A stretch of DNA of 64,000 nucleotides from Trichoplusia ni (taxonomy: Eukaryota; Arthropoda; Insecta; Lepidoptera; Noctuidae), in NCBI RefSeq assembly GCF_003590095.1, contig NC_039482.1:11363657-11427656 (forward strand). Reading direction: 5' to 3'. The position numbers were made by a program, and so were the translations under genes. Below the pieces are notes generated by a model. The model made no database searches. It was not told the origin of the DNA and saw nothing but the letters and a program-made list of their open reading frames with translations. Within the stretch, counting starts at the first letter, position 1, and every line of letters starts with the position of its first letter. This document shows positions 1 through 11,155 of this stretch, one piece after another.

Positions 1-77
1 AAGTTGCTAAAAAACAAAAAGTTATGACGCGTTTTTAGTAAAAAATGTAACTAATCCCGCTTGTTGTCGGTTTGTAG

Positions 78-522
78 GTTTTAGACAAGTACCAGCCGCC
101 AGATCACTTCTTGCCGGAGAGTTACACGTGTTTCTTCCTTCTCAAGATGCCAAGATACTCATGCAAGACTGTGTTAAGGGAGAAACTGAGGTAAATAGAG
201 ATCACACATTACGAGAATTTCAGTTACGCATCCTAGGTCTTCCTTTCGCTTGTGTTTTTCTCTAGATTGTTATCCAATCAAACATTGTCAAAGAATTGAA
301 GATTATTTGTCACCATATAACCAAACGATACTTAAACTGTTTACGAATATCCTCAGGTACGCGATCCACTTCTGCAAGAGTATAGACACGGACGAATACG
401 CGCGCGTGGCGCTGAGCGCGGCGGAGCGTGTGTCGTCCGAGGAGTCGGACTCGGAGGACGCGCCCGCGCCCGCCGCGCCGCCCGCGCTGTACTCGCTCAG
501 CCGCCCGCCCACGTGGCTCTGA
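78..522 (+). CDS. HECT-type E3 ubiquitin ligase, C-terminal end (HERC1-like), partial
   Basis: Last two coding exons, 78-190 and 357-522, joined in phase (donor GTAAAT at 191, acceptor CAG ending at 356); the 5' part of the gene lies outside the window. The 91 visible residues are the end of a HECT C-lobe. The motif LPESYTCFFLLKMPRYS matches the family pattern around the catalytic cysteine, whose codon is 129-131 and which forms the thioester with ubiquitin. It is followed by LREKLRYAIHFCKSIDTDEY, which fits HERC1 better than other HECT ligases I can recall. After the HECT core there is an unusual Ser/Glu/Asp run (VSSEESDSEDAP) and an Ala/Pro-rich tail ending in PPTWL and a TGA. The tail is GC-rich compared with the surrounding AT-rich DNA. 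The HECT assignment is firm; the HERC1 subfamily is inference. Confidence 0.82.
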
Positions 523-3500
523 GCCCAGCCCTGGACCATACACGACGACATCGCGCTGCTCGCGGCGCGGAACGTGTGCGGTAACTGACATACAACCTGT
601 TCGTAACATGTGGGACTAATGCTTCTAGGCCAGCCGTCGTAAATCTTGGACCTCGCTGTACTCGCGCTGCATGTGCGGTAATTGACTGTAAAGTTTACGG
701 AATAATGTTGGACATTTGACTGTCGAATTTATAAAATTCAGCGGGCTTCCGACGTGGCTTTGAAGTAGCCGACAACGACGTACGACACTACTGTGGTACC
801 TGACTGTAGCACATGGTTGGGTGAAACAAAAACGAGCATCTTTTAATATGAACGTGTGGTGTCGAGTTTGCGACTTCATATGAGGACAAACTGGAGATAA
901 CCGGCAGCTCCCATACTCGCCTCTAGTATGACAAATAGTTCAGCACTGTTGAACAAATCTCTCTCTATCGAATACAACCCGCTTGGCACATTTACAGTGC
1001 CTGCATATCAGTCCGTCATTGAAGTTCTAAATTAGAAATCGTGATGTACACATACATATTCTCCACTGCAATTTGCGTACATTTAAAATATTTATAAGTA
1101 TGATGTCTATTTTGTATTTGTGAAATCTGAGAAAATGATGTAATAATATTTGTTATTTTTTTAATCGACATGTTTTAAATTAAGGTTAAGGAGACCAGAA
1201 ATCTGTATTTTTGTGTTACTTGTATCAGCAAGGACCATTGTCTTCGAACTATTTTAAAAATTATTTAGATCTATGTTACATTGTTTACTTGCAAGTATTT
1301 CATACTAGTCGATAACAGTATGTTTAAGGACGAAGCTTCATTAGTATTTTTCTATACGAAAACATTAGTGAGGTGTTAAAGATATTTGGCATTCGCACGA
1401 TATAATATATATTGATATTGATTGAGCGATGTCTCTGCGAATACTCTGAAAATCAATTACTCATTGTAATCATGATATTTTACCGTAGTAACACTTTTAA
1501 ATCTATGTTCACTATTTTATTAAGACTTCCTTATATTGTGCGTACAATATAAGTTAACGTTACTTGTGTAGCAAATTGGATTTTCAATTACAGCATTCCA
1601 TCCATAGCCTAGGACACAAACGCACGAACAATTTTTATCACTAAAAATGTATACAACGAGAAGGCAACACTGCCACATTCCATATTGATTAATGTAATGC
1701 TTTTAAATCTCTTACACGTCGTTTTAACACATAGGATCACTAAACTCAGTCCTCGTTTATGTTTTAATTCTCACAAATGAATGTTACAAGTAGTGCAAAC
1801 TCCTAAGTTGCAATGTTTGAGCAATAATACTTTAAGCCCGAATTGGACTGAGTTTAGTGGCACAATTCGTTATTTTTAAGGAACGATGAAGCCCCAAGGA
1901 ATGGCTTAATGATGGCGAAAAGGAATGTTAAAGTATGCGGACAACGACAAAGCATGTATATAGAATGTGTAAGTTCCAAATTTTAGGCGGAGAGGTCCTA
2001 TTCAAGGACCTAAAATGACCAACAAGATATACACAACAAATATAAAAAGTTCAGTATTAATCGGTATTCGAATACAATAGCACAATTTCAAAATTAATGC
2101 GTTTATCACATGGGCTTTGGCAAAGAGCCACGTAGTAAGATCTCAGAAAATTATTACAACTAACAAAATTACTAAAATGCAAAAAGATACAATTTAATAG
2201 AAATTGACTGAATAAATCATGGAACTGTGATGTTATTGGCATAAAGCGAGGGTACGGTTGTATTAGATAGGATTTGTAAGAATGCATTTTCGCGGATCAA
2301 ATGTTATAAAAAGCTAGTCATTTGCTGCAATTTATACGTAGGTCGCCGGCAAGATGTTAATGCAAAATTAGATCGCCACTGTTGTGAATGCTGCCTGGGT
2401 CTTAGATATAGTCGTTAACATTATCATCTACAACTTGTTGCCAATTATATAAGTAAGTAATGAGTTAGTAACCAATCAATGCAGGGTGAATCATTGGCAA
2501 CACTGCTGGAATGCATAATTTAAAAATGGCAGTACCTTTTCTCAACTAACCTTGTTACCTTGCCATTTCAAATATAAATCTTTATTAACCACATTTTACA
2601 ATGAATTTTGGAATTATGAAATTGATGATTTAATTAGATGGGATATGAAAAATATAGTAAAGACGTTTCATAACACTTCACTAGAACAATGTTGTAACAA
2701 TGTATACTTATTACATAAGACCTGTGTTAAATGCAATCGATTGTTAATGTTGTTTTTTTTTTATATTCTACTAAATATACCAATCGCTTCATTGTTTGGT
2801 GAATGCAAAGTAACTGTGTTGTTTGTATGTATCCGAATCCTATCTCGACAATTATTTATTGTAATTATATTAGATCTTCACTAAATAGTTGCTTTGCTAG
2901 TGATGTTAATCTGTAGGCTTTTGGTGCTAGACTTTCACGATTAGTCTAAAATTTTGATACTGAAATAATATAGAATGCACAAAATAAAACAGTACTTTAT
3001 GTCAATTATTTTGCAAATATTACTCATTTCGTTTGTATTGTATTATCAGATTTATGTTAAAATTGAGTATTTTTGTTAAAATAATTTGATTAAAGAAATA
3101 ATTTACCCTAATGGTATTGGTGACAGCATCCTATGTCCATTCCTAAGCCTATAGTGATAAATTAAAACTTGCAAAATAGATGAATGCCATTGAAACCTTA
3201 GTACCATAGTAGGTAACAATTAATTATGTAAAGTTAGTTAAAATCATTGCTACTTCACTAGCCATTCATATGATATATTATTTTTCGATACCTAGCCTTT
3301 TCTATTGTCTCCAATACTTACCAATATTCCTTAACACCAAAGAGTAAATAAGTAAGGAAAATGACTGTTCTTTCTCTTGAGATCTGAAACTATGAAGCTT
3401 TTTTGTGATCTATCTGTGCAGCATTATTTATTTTATACATGCATATTATAAAGTACTATAAATAAATATTTAATTCAACACTGTGTTTTATTCAAGAATA

Positions 3501-3931
3501 TTTAAGTGCAAGTCGGACTCGCGGCACTTAGGTTTCTATTAAAATAGGCTAATGTATAGCAAATCATCATCTGTGAAATTTTCTTTAATTAAAACTTCAG
3601 CTATAATGATTCAAATCTGTTCACAAACAGATAGTTGAACCTCAGTAATAGGGTTCCATTTTTACCAAAACCCAAAAATTTATAAACCAAAAACTTAACA
3701 AGTGTCAATGTCAAATGTTATTGAATCAAAAATTTTGCAAAGATACAAATGTTTTATAGTTCCATTTCACCACTCTCTTATTTAATTATTTAAAAGGTAT
3801 TTAAAATATGGGGTATAATAAAGACAGTTTGGTGTTCACATGATTTTTTTACTATATAACTTACATCTTGCCCTTAATGAAAATAAATGTACTAAAATGA
3901 TCACAAATCATAATATGCAAACAATTGTGGA
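523..3931. other. 3' UTR of the HECT ligase gene and convergent intergenic DNA
   Basis: No coding exon is recognised here. The stretch is AT-rich with stop codons in all frames. A canonical AATAAA occurs on the plus strand at 2983-2988 and another at 3461-3466, either of which could end a long HECT-ligase 3' UTR. The 110-codon open frame at 2552-2884 has low-complexity hydrophobic content and no recognisable domain. The DAPIT gene converges from the right at 3932. Confidence 0.5.
1738..1859. repeat. short inverted repeat, possible MITE-like element
   Basis: CACTAAACTCAGTCC at 1738-1752 is matched exactly in inverted orientation by GGACTGAGTTTAGTG at 1845-1859, with a 92-bp AT-rich interior. 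The layout fits a small non-autonomous DNA element, but no target-site duplication was identified. Confidence 0.4.
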
Positions 3932-4669
3932 TTACTTCTTTGCCTTGGGTTTCAGAGTGAAGTATAAGATCAGGGCACCCATGACTGCGTATGTTGCCTT
4001 GGCGGTCTGGAATAGAGGAAATGATATTTAAAAATCTTATTATAGTTTACTATAATTCCATTAAGACTAGGTTGATAAATCTACAGAATACTGATTTATT
4101 TGATGCTTAATTTGCTAGTGACAAAGGAAACCATACAGCGTTTTAAAAAAAATAGAGGTTTGCCTATGGTAGGCAGTGAAGGAGATTGCGACTGCACTTC
4201 GAAACATCATTGCAAAAGAGGCTCCTATAGGCATACTAGATAAATAGGAATATTCTAATAAGAATCTATTAATGTTTTTAACACGTAATCATTGGCTCAT
4301 TGATTTAGACTAAAATTATTTGTCAAAAAATCAAGAATAAAGATTTATCAGGATTATAACACATCTCAGGTTTTCAAACATAACTAGTTTAATAGACTTA
4401 ATTTGAGAGATAATAGTGCTATAAGCAGTTACTGGTTGAGTTTCTTTTTTAATGCAAGTAGTGAAAATACTGATAGCTGCCAAGAAGAATCTCGCGACGC
4501 AGTTCGTCATGAAATGTAACATAACCTAAAATGCAAGTAAATTATTTTCTATATGATTTATATTGCCTTTAGATGTACTTACGTTAGCTCTGCCTCGGTT
4601 TGTCTGGCTGTTGAAATATTTGGACAAGCCCTTCAGCTGGGATTCATCGACAGAAGCGTCTCCGGCCAT
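3932..4669 (-). CDS. ATP5MK: DAPIT / ATP synthase membrane subunit k, copy 1
   Basis: Two exons on the minus strand: 4669-4583 (29 codons, ATG at 4669-4667, donor GTAAGT) and 4006-3932 (24 codons plus TAA), joined in phase 0. The 53-residue product has the family layout: a short polar N-terminus, the signature LSKYFNSQTNRGRAN, one membrane-spanning helix (TYAVMGALILYFTL) and a short lysine-rich tail (KPKAKK). In animals this subunit sits in the Fo membrane sector of mitochondrial ATP synthase and supports enzyme dimerisation or stability. Human DAPIT is about 58 residues with the comparable motif KKYFNSYTLTGRMN. The product is too short to show up as a simple open frame because the intron splits it. 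A second, diverged copy lies immediately upstream (5331-6471), with the same exon boundary. Identification is by motif and length. Confidence 0.87.
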
Positions 4670-5330
4670 TCTACAAACAAATATAGAAAATTAGCAATTA
4701 AAATAAGTTTTAAAATACACTTACCCTTATAAAAAATAATAAACCTTCATAAGATCTAATACATAGATTCAAAATAATACAAAATTTGGGAAATTACCTG
4801 ATAATATATTATTTTAGACCTTATGTAATAACGTAAAGTAGTCGCACCTTACGTCCTCTATCGTGTCAAATGCTGAAGTTTTAGGTATTTATGACATCGC
4901 ATTGACAGTAACATTTATACGTTTCGCTTAGGCGAATGGTCGTAAGAGTAAGCGTGACAGCACATACAAATGCTCTAAAATCTAATATTTCAGGAACATG
5001 CGATTGCACTGTCGGCTAACGATGACAGGTTGCGTTTTGTTATCACACAATATGCAAATCATGATTTTTAGACTGGTTATCCAACCAAGTATTCAGCAGG
5101 TTTCTCATGAAGTAGGATTTTATCTTGTCTTTCAAATCACGATCTCGCTAATAGAACTTTGTTTCCCAGTATGTGCCTGTGCCCTGCAGAATGCAATACA
5201 GCATATGACGAAATTGAGCGACTTAACTTAAAGAAAGATCCCAATTCCTCCATGAATGCCTGCCTATTCTTTTCGAAATACTAAATATAGATAACGTGTG
5301 TGTGATCATACCATTGTATTAGCTGCCTAT
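4670..5330. promoter_or_regulatory. spacer between the two DAPIT copies (5' region of copy 1)
   Basis: This 661-bp interval separates the start codon of DAPIT copy 1 from the stop codon of copy 2. It must hold the 5' UTR and promoter of copy 1 and the 3' end of copy 2. No coding exon or clear TATA box was recognised. The 77-codon frame at 4998-5231 shows no family resemblance. Confidence 0.4.
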
Positions 5331-6471
5331 TTACATTTTCTTCTTATTTGGTTTCCCTGTACTTCTGAAAAACTTGTAGTATATAAATAGCCCAGCAACA
5401 AGACCCATCGTCGCTTTAGATGTCTGAAAACAATGTAGGGATTAATTCAGGTTTTTGTTGAGCGAGGACGAAAACCTAGGCTTTCTTTTACAAAATACAA
5501 ATTAAAATGTCAAGGACGAAGTAGCTTAGTAGGTACTTGGCCTACTACCTAGGCACCTACCTAGGTCCACTTAAGTAGGTAAGCTTAAACATATCCATTT
5601 AATTAAATACCTTTACAGGAACAACTTTACTGTTTATTTACAGTTCAGTATCCGATCTACATCCAACGACAGTGAACACACACTTCTCACATTCAATATT
5701 ATAGAATACTAGCTATTGCCCGCGACTTCATCCGCGTGGTTAAAAGATATAAGAAATAATTTTTAAAAACGAATTAGTTTTTTAGAGTTCATTCAATATG
5801 CTTCGTATTTGTAAGATGTATCATTACAGCTCTGCTCCTATTAATCATAGCGTGATTATAGGTATAGATATATATCCTACAGCCTTTCTCAATGAAGATA
5901 ATATCTAGCACTAACATAATTTTTCAAATACAAACTTTCATTCCCTATTTTTCCCTTTAGGGCTGGAATTTATCAAAATCATTTCTTAGGCAATGCTGAC
6001 GTTATAGTAGCTATATTCATGCAAAGTCTCAGCCCGATCGCTTTAAAATTGACAATGTTTCATACAACCTTTCATCGCCTATTTTAACACCTTGGGGGTG
6101 AAATTTTAACCCCTTGGGGGTGAAATTTATCAAAATCCTTTCTTAGCGGATGCCTACAACATAACATCTACCTGCATACCAAATTTGAGTCCGATCCGTC
6201 CAGTGGTTTCGGCTGTGCGTTGTTGCATCACTATGTCAGTCAGTCACCTTTGAGTTTTATATATATAGATAGATATACAAATTATTTTATTCAGTCACGT
6301 CTTTCATTGGTTCTCATTCCCACAGGCACGAGTATTGTTGATTCAAGCAAAAGTAAGACGGCAGAATATATCATATATACTTACGTTGGCTCTGCCTCGA
6401 TTTGTTTGACTATTAAAAATGCGGGCAATGCCTTTCAATTTTGGATCATCGTCTTTCCCATGTCCTGCCAT
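5331..6471 (-). CDS. DAPIT / ATP synthase membrane subunit k paralogue, copy 2
   Basis: Two minus-strand exons, 6471-6385 (29 codons, ATG at 6471-6469, donor GTAAGT) and 5423-5331 (30 codons plus TAA), joined in phase 0 exactly as in copy 1. Exon 1 is the same length as in copy 1, and FNSQTNRGRAN is identical in both. The rest has diverged: the N-terminus is MAGHGKDDDPKLKGIARI, the helix is ATMGLVAGLFIYYKFF, and the basic tail is longer (RSTGKPNKKKM). The 59-residue product keeps an open frame, the splice sites and the membrane helix, which argues against a dead pseudogene. The 961-bp intron contains a degraded retroelement fragment. By analogy with other duplicated mitochondrial genes in insects it could be tissue-specific (for example testis), but nothing in the sequence shows that. 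Confidence 0.78.
5708..6276 (+). repeat. degraded non-LTR retroelement/SINE fragment
   Basis: It begins with the widespread insect repeat motif ACTAGCTATTGCCCGCGACT. It continues through two near-copies of a CCTTGGGGGTGAAATTT-type motif (about 6089-6127) and ends with a phrase resembling the common 'accaaatttgagtccgatccg ... cagtggtttcggctgtgcgt' tail, followed by TATATATAGATAGATA. This arrangement is typical of RTE-type LINE or SINE tails in butterflies and moths (from memory). It lies inside the intron of DAPIT copy 2. Confidence 0.65.
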
Positions 6472-8198
6472 TGCACTTTCATGCTATTTCTTTTTAATTT
6501 CAGAAATCAAATAATATGATGTTTTTTGAATTATGTAATATGCGGAGAGATACCGACATAATTTGTTACATATTGAAGCATGGCGTAATTGACACATTAT
6601 TATGTTTTTAATCTTAACAGCCTAATACACGTTCCTAAAAAGTTTTTATTTTGAGAACAAGCGTGCCTTCTGCTCTGATTCTCTGCTGATTTCTGGCCAC
6701 TACGTGCGCCCCGCGTAAATTAGAAAATTAGGCGCTATCAAGTAATTATTCGTCGTTTTTGGCACAGGCGGTTGATCTTCTTTCATTTATTATTTTCTTT
6801 TCCTAGGGCCAATAGTAAGTGTAAAAAGGTGGGTTTCGAAACCAACTTGGCTATGACAGACACATCTTTTTCTCCTTTCCGTGCTAATGATACGTCCTTA
6901 TTTTTTTTAACGCAGCCCTTTGCTAGTTTTTCCTTTATTATTGAATTCCACGCACATCCGGCACTTCCTCCAAAGCCCGTGTGCGGACACTTCAGGCACT
7001 CTAGTAAGTGCGATGCATTACGTACCCAAGATATGAGTGACGTGAGTGTCGCGCCACTAACACGAAACCAAGGCATTAGAGCGCACAAATCGTAACAAAT
7101 TAGCCAGGAAATGATTAGAAAGGCAGTATAATTTGCATTTTGTAAATGCGTTTAATTGTTAATCCATGACTGTGTTCCTTTACATAACACTTCACAAAAC
7201 TTAATTATTTATTTTGAAAATCCTTGGGTGTTCGTATTTTATTACCTATACGCCCTTAGTATACGCCATTAGTTCAAGAGCTCGTAAACGTCAAAAGTAT
7301 CAAGTTTTTCTTTACATTTCAATGTTTTTAACAATAACACGCGTGTGATTAATGAACGCTAAATAACTGGCTACATTCTCACCATTTCATTTTTAATTCA
7401 ATTTACCGCCCTTTTTTTGGTAAATTTAATCTACCCTTTAACGAAATAACTTCTTCAGAACTGATGACGTAGGTATTCTTATTTACAACAACCTCTGCAA
7501 TACTTATAGACAATACAAAAAGTGTCAATTATAATTAAAAGCGAATTTTATAGTGATTTCATTAATAGAAAATAACAACTGTACAAGTCAGTATATATTG
7601 CAAAAGACAATAATTCTTGTGTACTTATCAATTACTTACAACATAATCTCATTCCTATCGGAACTTAAAAGCTTAACTAATGATGGACTAGTATTCAATA
7701 CAATGAGATATATCAACATAATACCATCCAACCATCATATGTATCAAAAATATATAACACTTTACACTATACAAAACTCTTTAGATTGTTTCAATTTTAT
7801 TAAAAAGCCATATAATTAGGACTTTCCAAACCAAATCACATGTAGGCTAATTAAGTACGCCGAATTTGAGCGCGTCGATACTTGTAAACATTTAATCTCT
7901 AACAAATCTCTTTCAAAACGCGACAATATTGTCATTTATAACTAAATATATAGCATACACTATCAAATTATGTTGATATTGTCCTCTTTTCACAGAGAAG
8001 ATCACAGTTTAGTTAGGACCAGTTGTTTTTTTGCTTTGACATTTATATTGCACTAAACCCTATGTTATATGCTAGAGCACCACTTCAAATGTAAGATATT
8101 TCTGATCCAGCCACTTAAGCCACGTCATTCGCAGGCTCTAGAGCTTCCCTTGTCATATGAACCGCTGGCCCTGAATGCATGAGTCCACTTAAGTACAC
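6472..8198. other. intergenic, no recognised gene; overlapping antisense ORFs at 6772-7095
   Basis: This stretch lies between the 5' end of DAPIT copy 2 and the 3' end of the LRRC20-like gene. It contains a ~310-bp patch (6772-7095) that is open on both strands, 107 codons on plus and 101 on minus. Neither translation resembles a family I know. The rest is AT-rich with no coding signal. Confidence 0.4.
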
Positions 8199-9474
8199 TT
8201 ATAGTATGAGGTCCTCCTCCCAGTCTTCTTTCTGTCTCTCGGACACGGACACTGAGGGCCGCGACAGTTGCTTGAGCTCGTCGTGCATGCGCGGAGGAAT
8301 GGGGTTGTCACTGAGGTCAACGTACTCGAGGGCGCGAGATCTTGCCATTCTGTCCACATCGATTTCTGTAAAAGAGAAGAAATCATTAATGTTTTTGATA
8401 AAAAAAAAGTAAAAATCTTGAGTATTCAACAGCTGAATTACTAAAAGAATACAAGAAGTATTCTTTTAGTAATTGAATATTGAATATTCTTTTAGTATTC
8501 TTGTCAGGCAATAATCAACAAATTTACTTTTTAACACAGGTTGTCAAAGGACATACAAAAAGCTTGTCAATGATTACCTTACAGGACTGTTACTATAAAA
8601 TATCAAGTACCAATGATCTGATTGTGATGTGCAAGCAGAGTGTGCAGGCTGGGGCACTGGAAGGTGATGTGGGGCAGAGCCACAAAGGAGTTGTGTGATA
8701 TGTCCAGCCGCTCCAGGCAGGCTAGTGTGCACAACTCATCAGGGAGCTTCGCCATTTGGTTGTTGGACAGGTTTAAATCTGGAAAAAAGATGTGATGCTC
8801 ATCAATATAACAGATTGTAATCACTTGATGAAAGATATTAAAGGCATAATTTTGTTATAAAAAATGTTTTGTTAGAGAATAAACTATTAAAAGATTTACA
8901 GTAATTTATAAGTATGTACCTGTAATTAAACTAAACTTGACTGCAAACTTAGGAGGTATCTTAGTAATAACATTGCCGCTGAGATCACAGCTCTTGAGTT
9001 CTGTGTGTCGCATCAAGTGGTACACAGCATCAGGTACTTGCATCAGCTGGCATTCCGATAGGTCTGAAAATAAAACAATATTCTCTATAAGCCAATGTTA
9101 TGCTAAACTAGAATTGTAATTTGTGTTTGTTTCTAAGAAGGATAATCTTTTTAATTTAAAGTAGAAAAAAGCATTTATAGACATCAATTTAAAACTACTG
9201 AAATAAATGTATGAACAAAGAAAACTTTGTCTAAAAACTGATCTAGATACAAGACTAATCAGTAAAATGATCATTGCACAATACTAATAAGATTCAATAC
9301 AACAGCTAAGTAGGTTAGCTGGCAATCAATCCGTGTTTAGAACGGAAATCCATTACATCATTATAAGAACTTTTATCTGTTTCAAACACTGTTAGACATT
9401 CTAAACATACCTAGTACTTGAGTTTTCTGTGCGTCTTCGCATTTTAAAACCACTCGAGTCACGGCTAAAGCCAT
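8199..9474 (-). CDS. LRRC20: LRRC20-like leucine-rich-repeat protein, short (downstream-start) form
   Basis: Four minus-strand exons in consistent phase: 9474-9411, 9063-8920, 8778-8611 and 8365-8199 (TAA). They give 180 residues; human LRRC20 is 184. The order is a short N-terminal helix (MALAVTRVVLKCEDAQ), then VLDLSECQLMQVPDAVYHL, which parallels the LRRC20 start 'TLDLAECKLVSFPIGIYKV', then repeats containing LKSCDLSGNVITKIP, LNLSNNQMAKLPDELC, LERLDISHNSFVALP and LEYVDLSDNPIPP, and an acidic C-terminus (KEDWEEDLIL). The LRRs follow the LxxLxLxxNxLxxLP pattern and there is no signal peptide or membrane segment, so it is probably intracellular. Each intron falls within an LRR at the G|A(T/C) of an Asp or Glu codon. 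A second first exon lies 5.2 kb upstream (14645-14807). Molecular function is not established for the family as far as I know. Confidence 0.85.
8436..8474. repeat. perfect 17-bp hairpin in LRRC20 intron 3
   Basis: AATTACTAAAAGAATAC at 8436-8452 pairs exactly with 8458-8474 across a 5-nt loop. It lies in the intron between exons 8611-8778 and 8199-8365, about 70 bp beyond the last exon's 5' end. A further imperfect repeat of the same AATATTCTTTTAGTATTCTTG motif follows at 8484-8504. Confidence 0.6.
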
Positions 9475-11112
9475 CGTTAAATATACGAGTAGACCCAATT
9501 AACTAACACCGGTGGCTGCAACTAACTAGGAACGGGAACACGAGTACCGCTGCGTGTTCCTAGAGTTATTTTTAAATCCATAAGATTCCAGTTCGGCCGT
9601 AAACGCGAACAAACCAATTATAACGTTTATAATTTGCAGTTTAATTTGTGATTACACTGTCAGGAAACGTAAATATTCAGGTTAAGTGAAGTTAATACTT
9701 TGTTCTAGATTTAGACTATTTATTATTTAAGCGAATTAATTAAAAATAAGTCTTGTTTTCACAACTTTCATCGAGAATGACGTTTCAGTAGACAGAACAG
9801 AAAGCTTGACATTTGACAATCAGCTGAAAGTCAGTATCAAATTTCAATCATGGCTGCATATTCTCATATTTCTGGATGACAGCAAGGGTAAAATGATTTT
9901 CGAACGAAATGAACATATAATTTATTTTTTTATTATTTTGGAATTTGGCACGGCTCTATTAATATGAGACCTAAAAGTAACCGTTGAATTTATGTTATTT
10001 CATTATTTTCTTTCACTTAACTGAATCTGTTTTGGTTATTGTGTAATTTATAGGAATTTAGGAAACTCTTGGTTGTTGCTAGCTACTGATAATATTGGAG
10101 AATCTCATGTGGCCCTACTTTGAATGGAGTATTGCGAAGTACCTTATAGTTCTTTGCTATAGGTATATTATAAGCATCGTCTTATTAAATTGTCTAGAGT
10201 TACAACATAACAGCAAAAAGAGCAACAAAGACTCCTCGTTACGTCTTTTTTTCTAGATTACATTACACTGTAATAAGGTATCAACATTAAATGAATCACG
10301 CATCGTTTACCTACAAGGAAGTGTATTAACGAGCAGTGACCTCTCTACCAGCGGCGAGTGTCTCTTTATGGAATAAATTGGTTGGGTAAGGCCAACATGT
10401 GTTCAGCAAGCGAGTTCAAGTTTGTAAATCATACGCACGCGCATGTGAGATGTTCTAAATCGATCGTTCGAATGGCGGCGCCGACGACTATGGCACGGAA
10501 TTGTTACATGTGCGCTAAGCTTCCGCGTTAGCATTCTTTGTGCTTCAGCTTAGAAATGTTCCGGGATCCGATATGGATATGTATGTGGAATTATAGAAAT
10601 GTTATAATATTCCTATCATACCACAATGTATTTTTTTAAATGAACGGTAGAAATTCAAGGCAAAGGCGGTTATTAAAAGTACTGTAAAGTTAATAACATT
10701 GATTAAGTACTTAGATAGTAATGATCATTTTTTAAAAGCAGTTCAAGTCTTCGGCTTAATAACATTAAATACATTATAACGCAGAACTATTAGGTAATTA
10801 CAAACACGCAAATGAAAAAAATAAATCCGCGTTCTTAATCAGGGCGTTCGCATGCAGCAGAAATAGAAAATTGTACATTTTAAAGGTGGATGCATGGTTC
10901 AAAAGATTTTACTTTTCCAAAATAAGTAGATAAGATTTTTTTGCGATGTTTTGTTCCTTTATGACAGTTGAATATTCTATTCAACAACGTATCCTGGTAA
11001 GTAAAACGAAGTTTCGCTGTAACCCATTCCGTAATAATGATTACTACCAGGCGCTAAAAAATAGGATTATTTGTCACCGAATTACAGTATTTACCTACGG
11101 TTGCATTTGTCG

Positions 11113-11155
11113 GTGGTGAGTTTATTATGGTTGAATACCATAATAAACTCACCAC
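11113..11155. repeat. perfect 19-bp hairpin with 5-nt loop
   Basis: GTGGTGAGTTTATTATGGT (11113-11131) is followed by the loop TGAAT and then the exact reverse complement (11137-11155). Its size is below that of a typical animal pre-miRNA, so a fold-back remnant or replication-slippage product is more likely. Confidence 0.65.

Noticed and set aside
250..358. ATG-initiated extension of the HECT-ligase last-exon frame
   Set aside because: It reads back into the intron; the exon starts at 357, after CAG, and joins in phase to 190.
2552..2884. 110-codon plus-strand open frame
   Set aside because: AT-rich, hydrophobic low-complexity composition, no family resemblance, lies in the probable 3' UTR or intergenic DNA.
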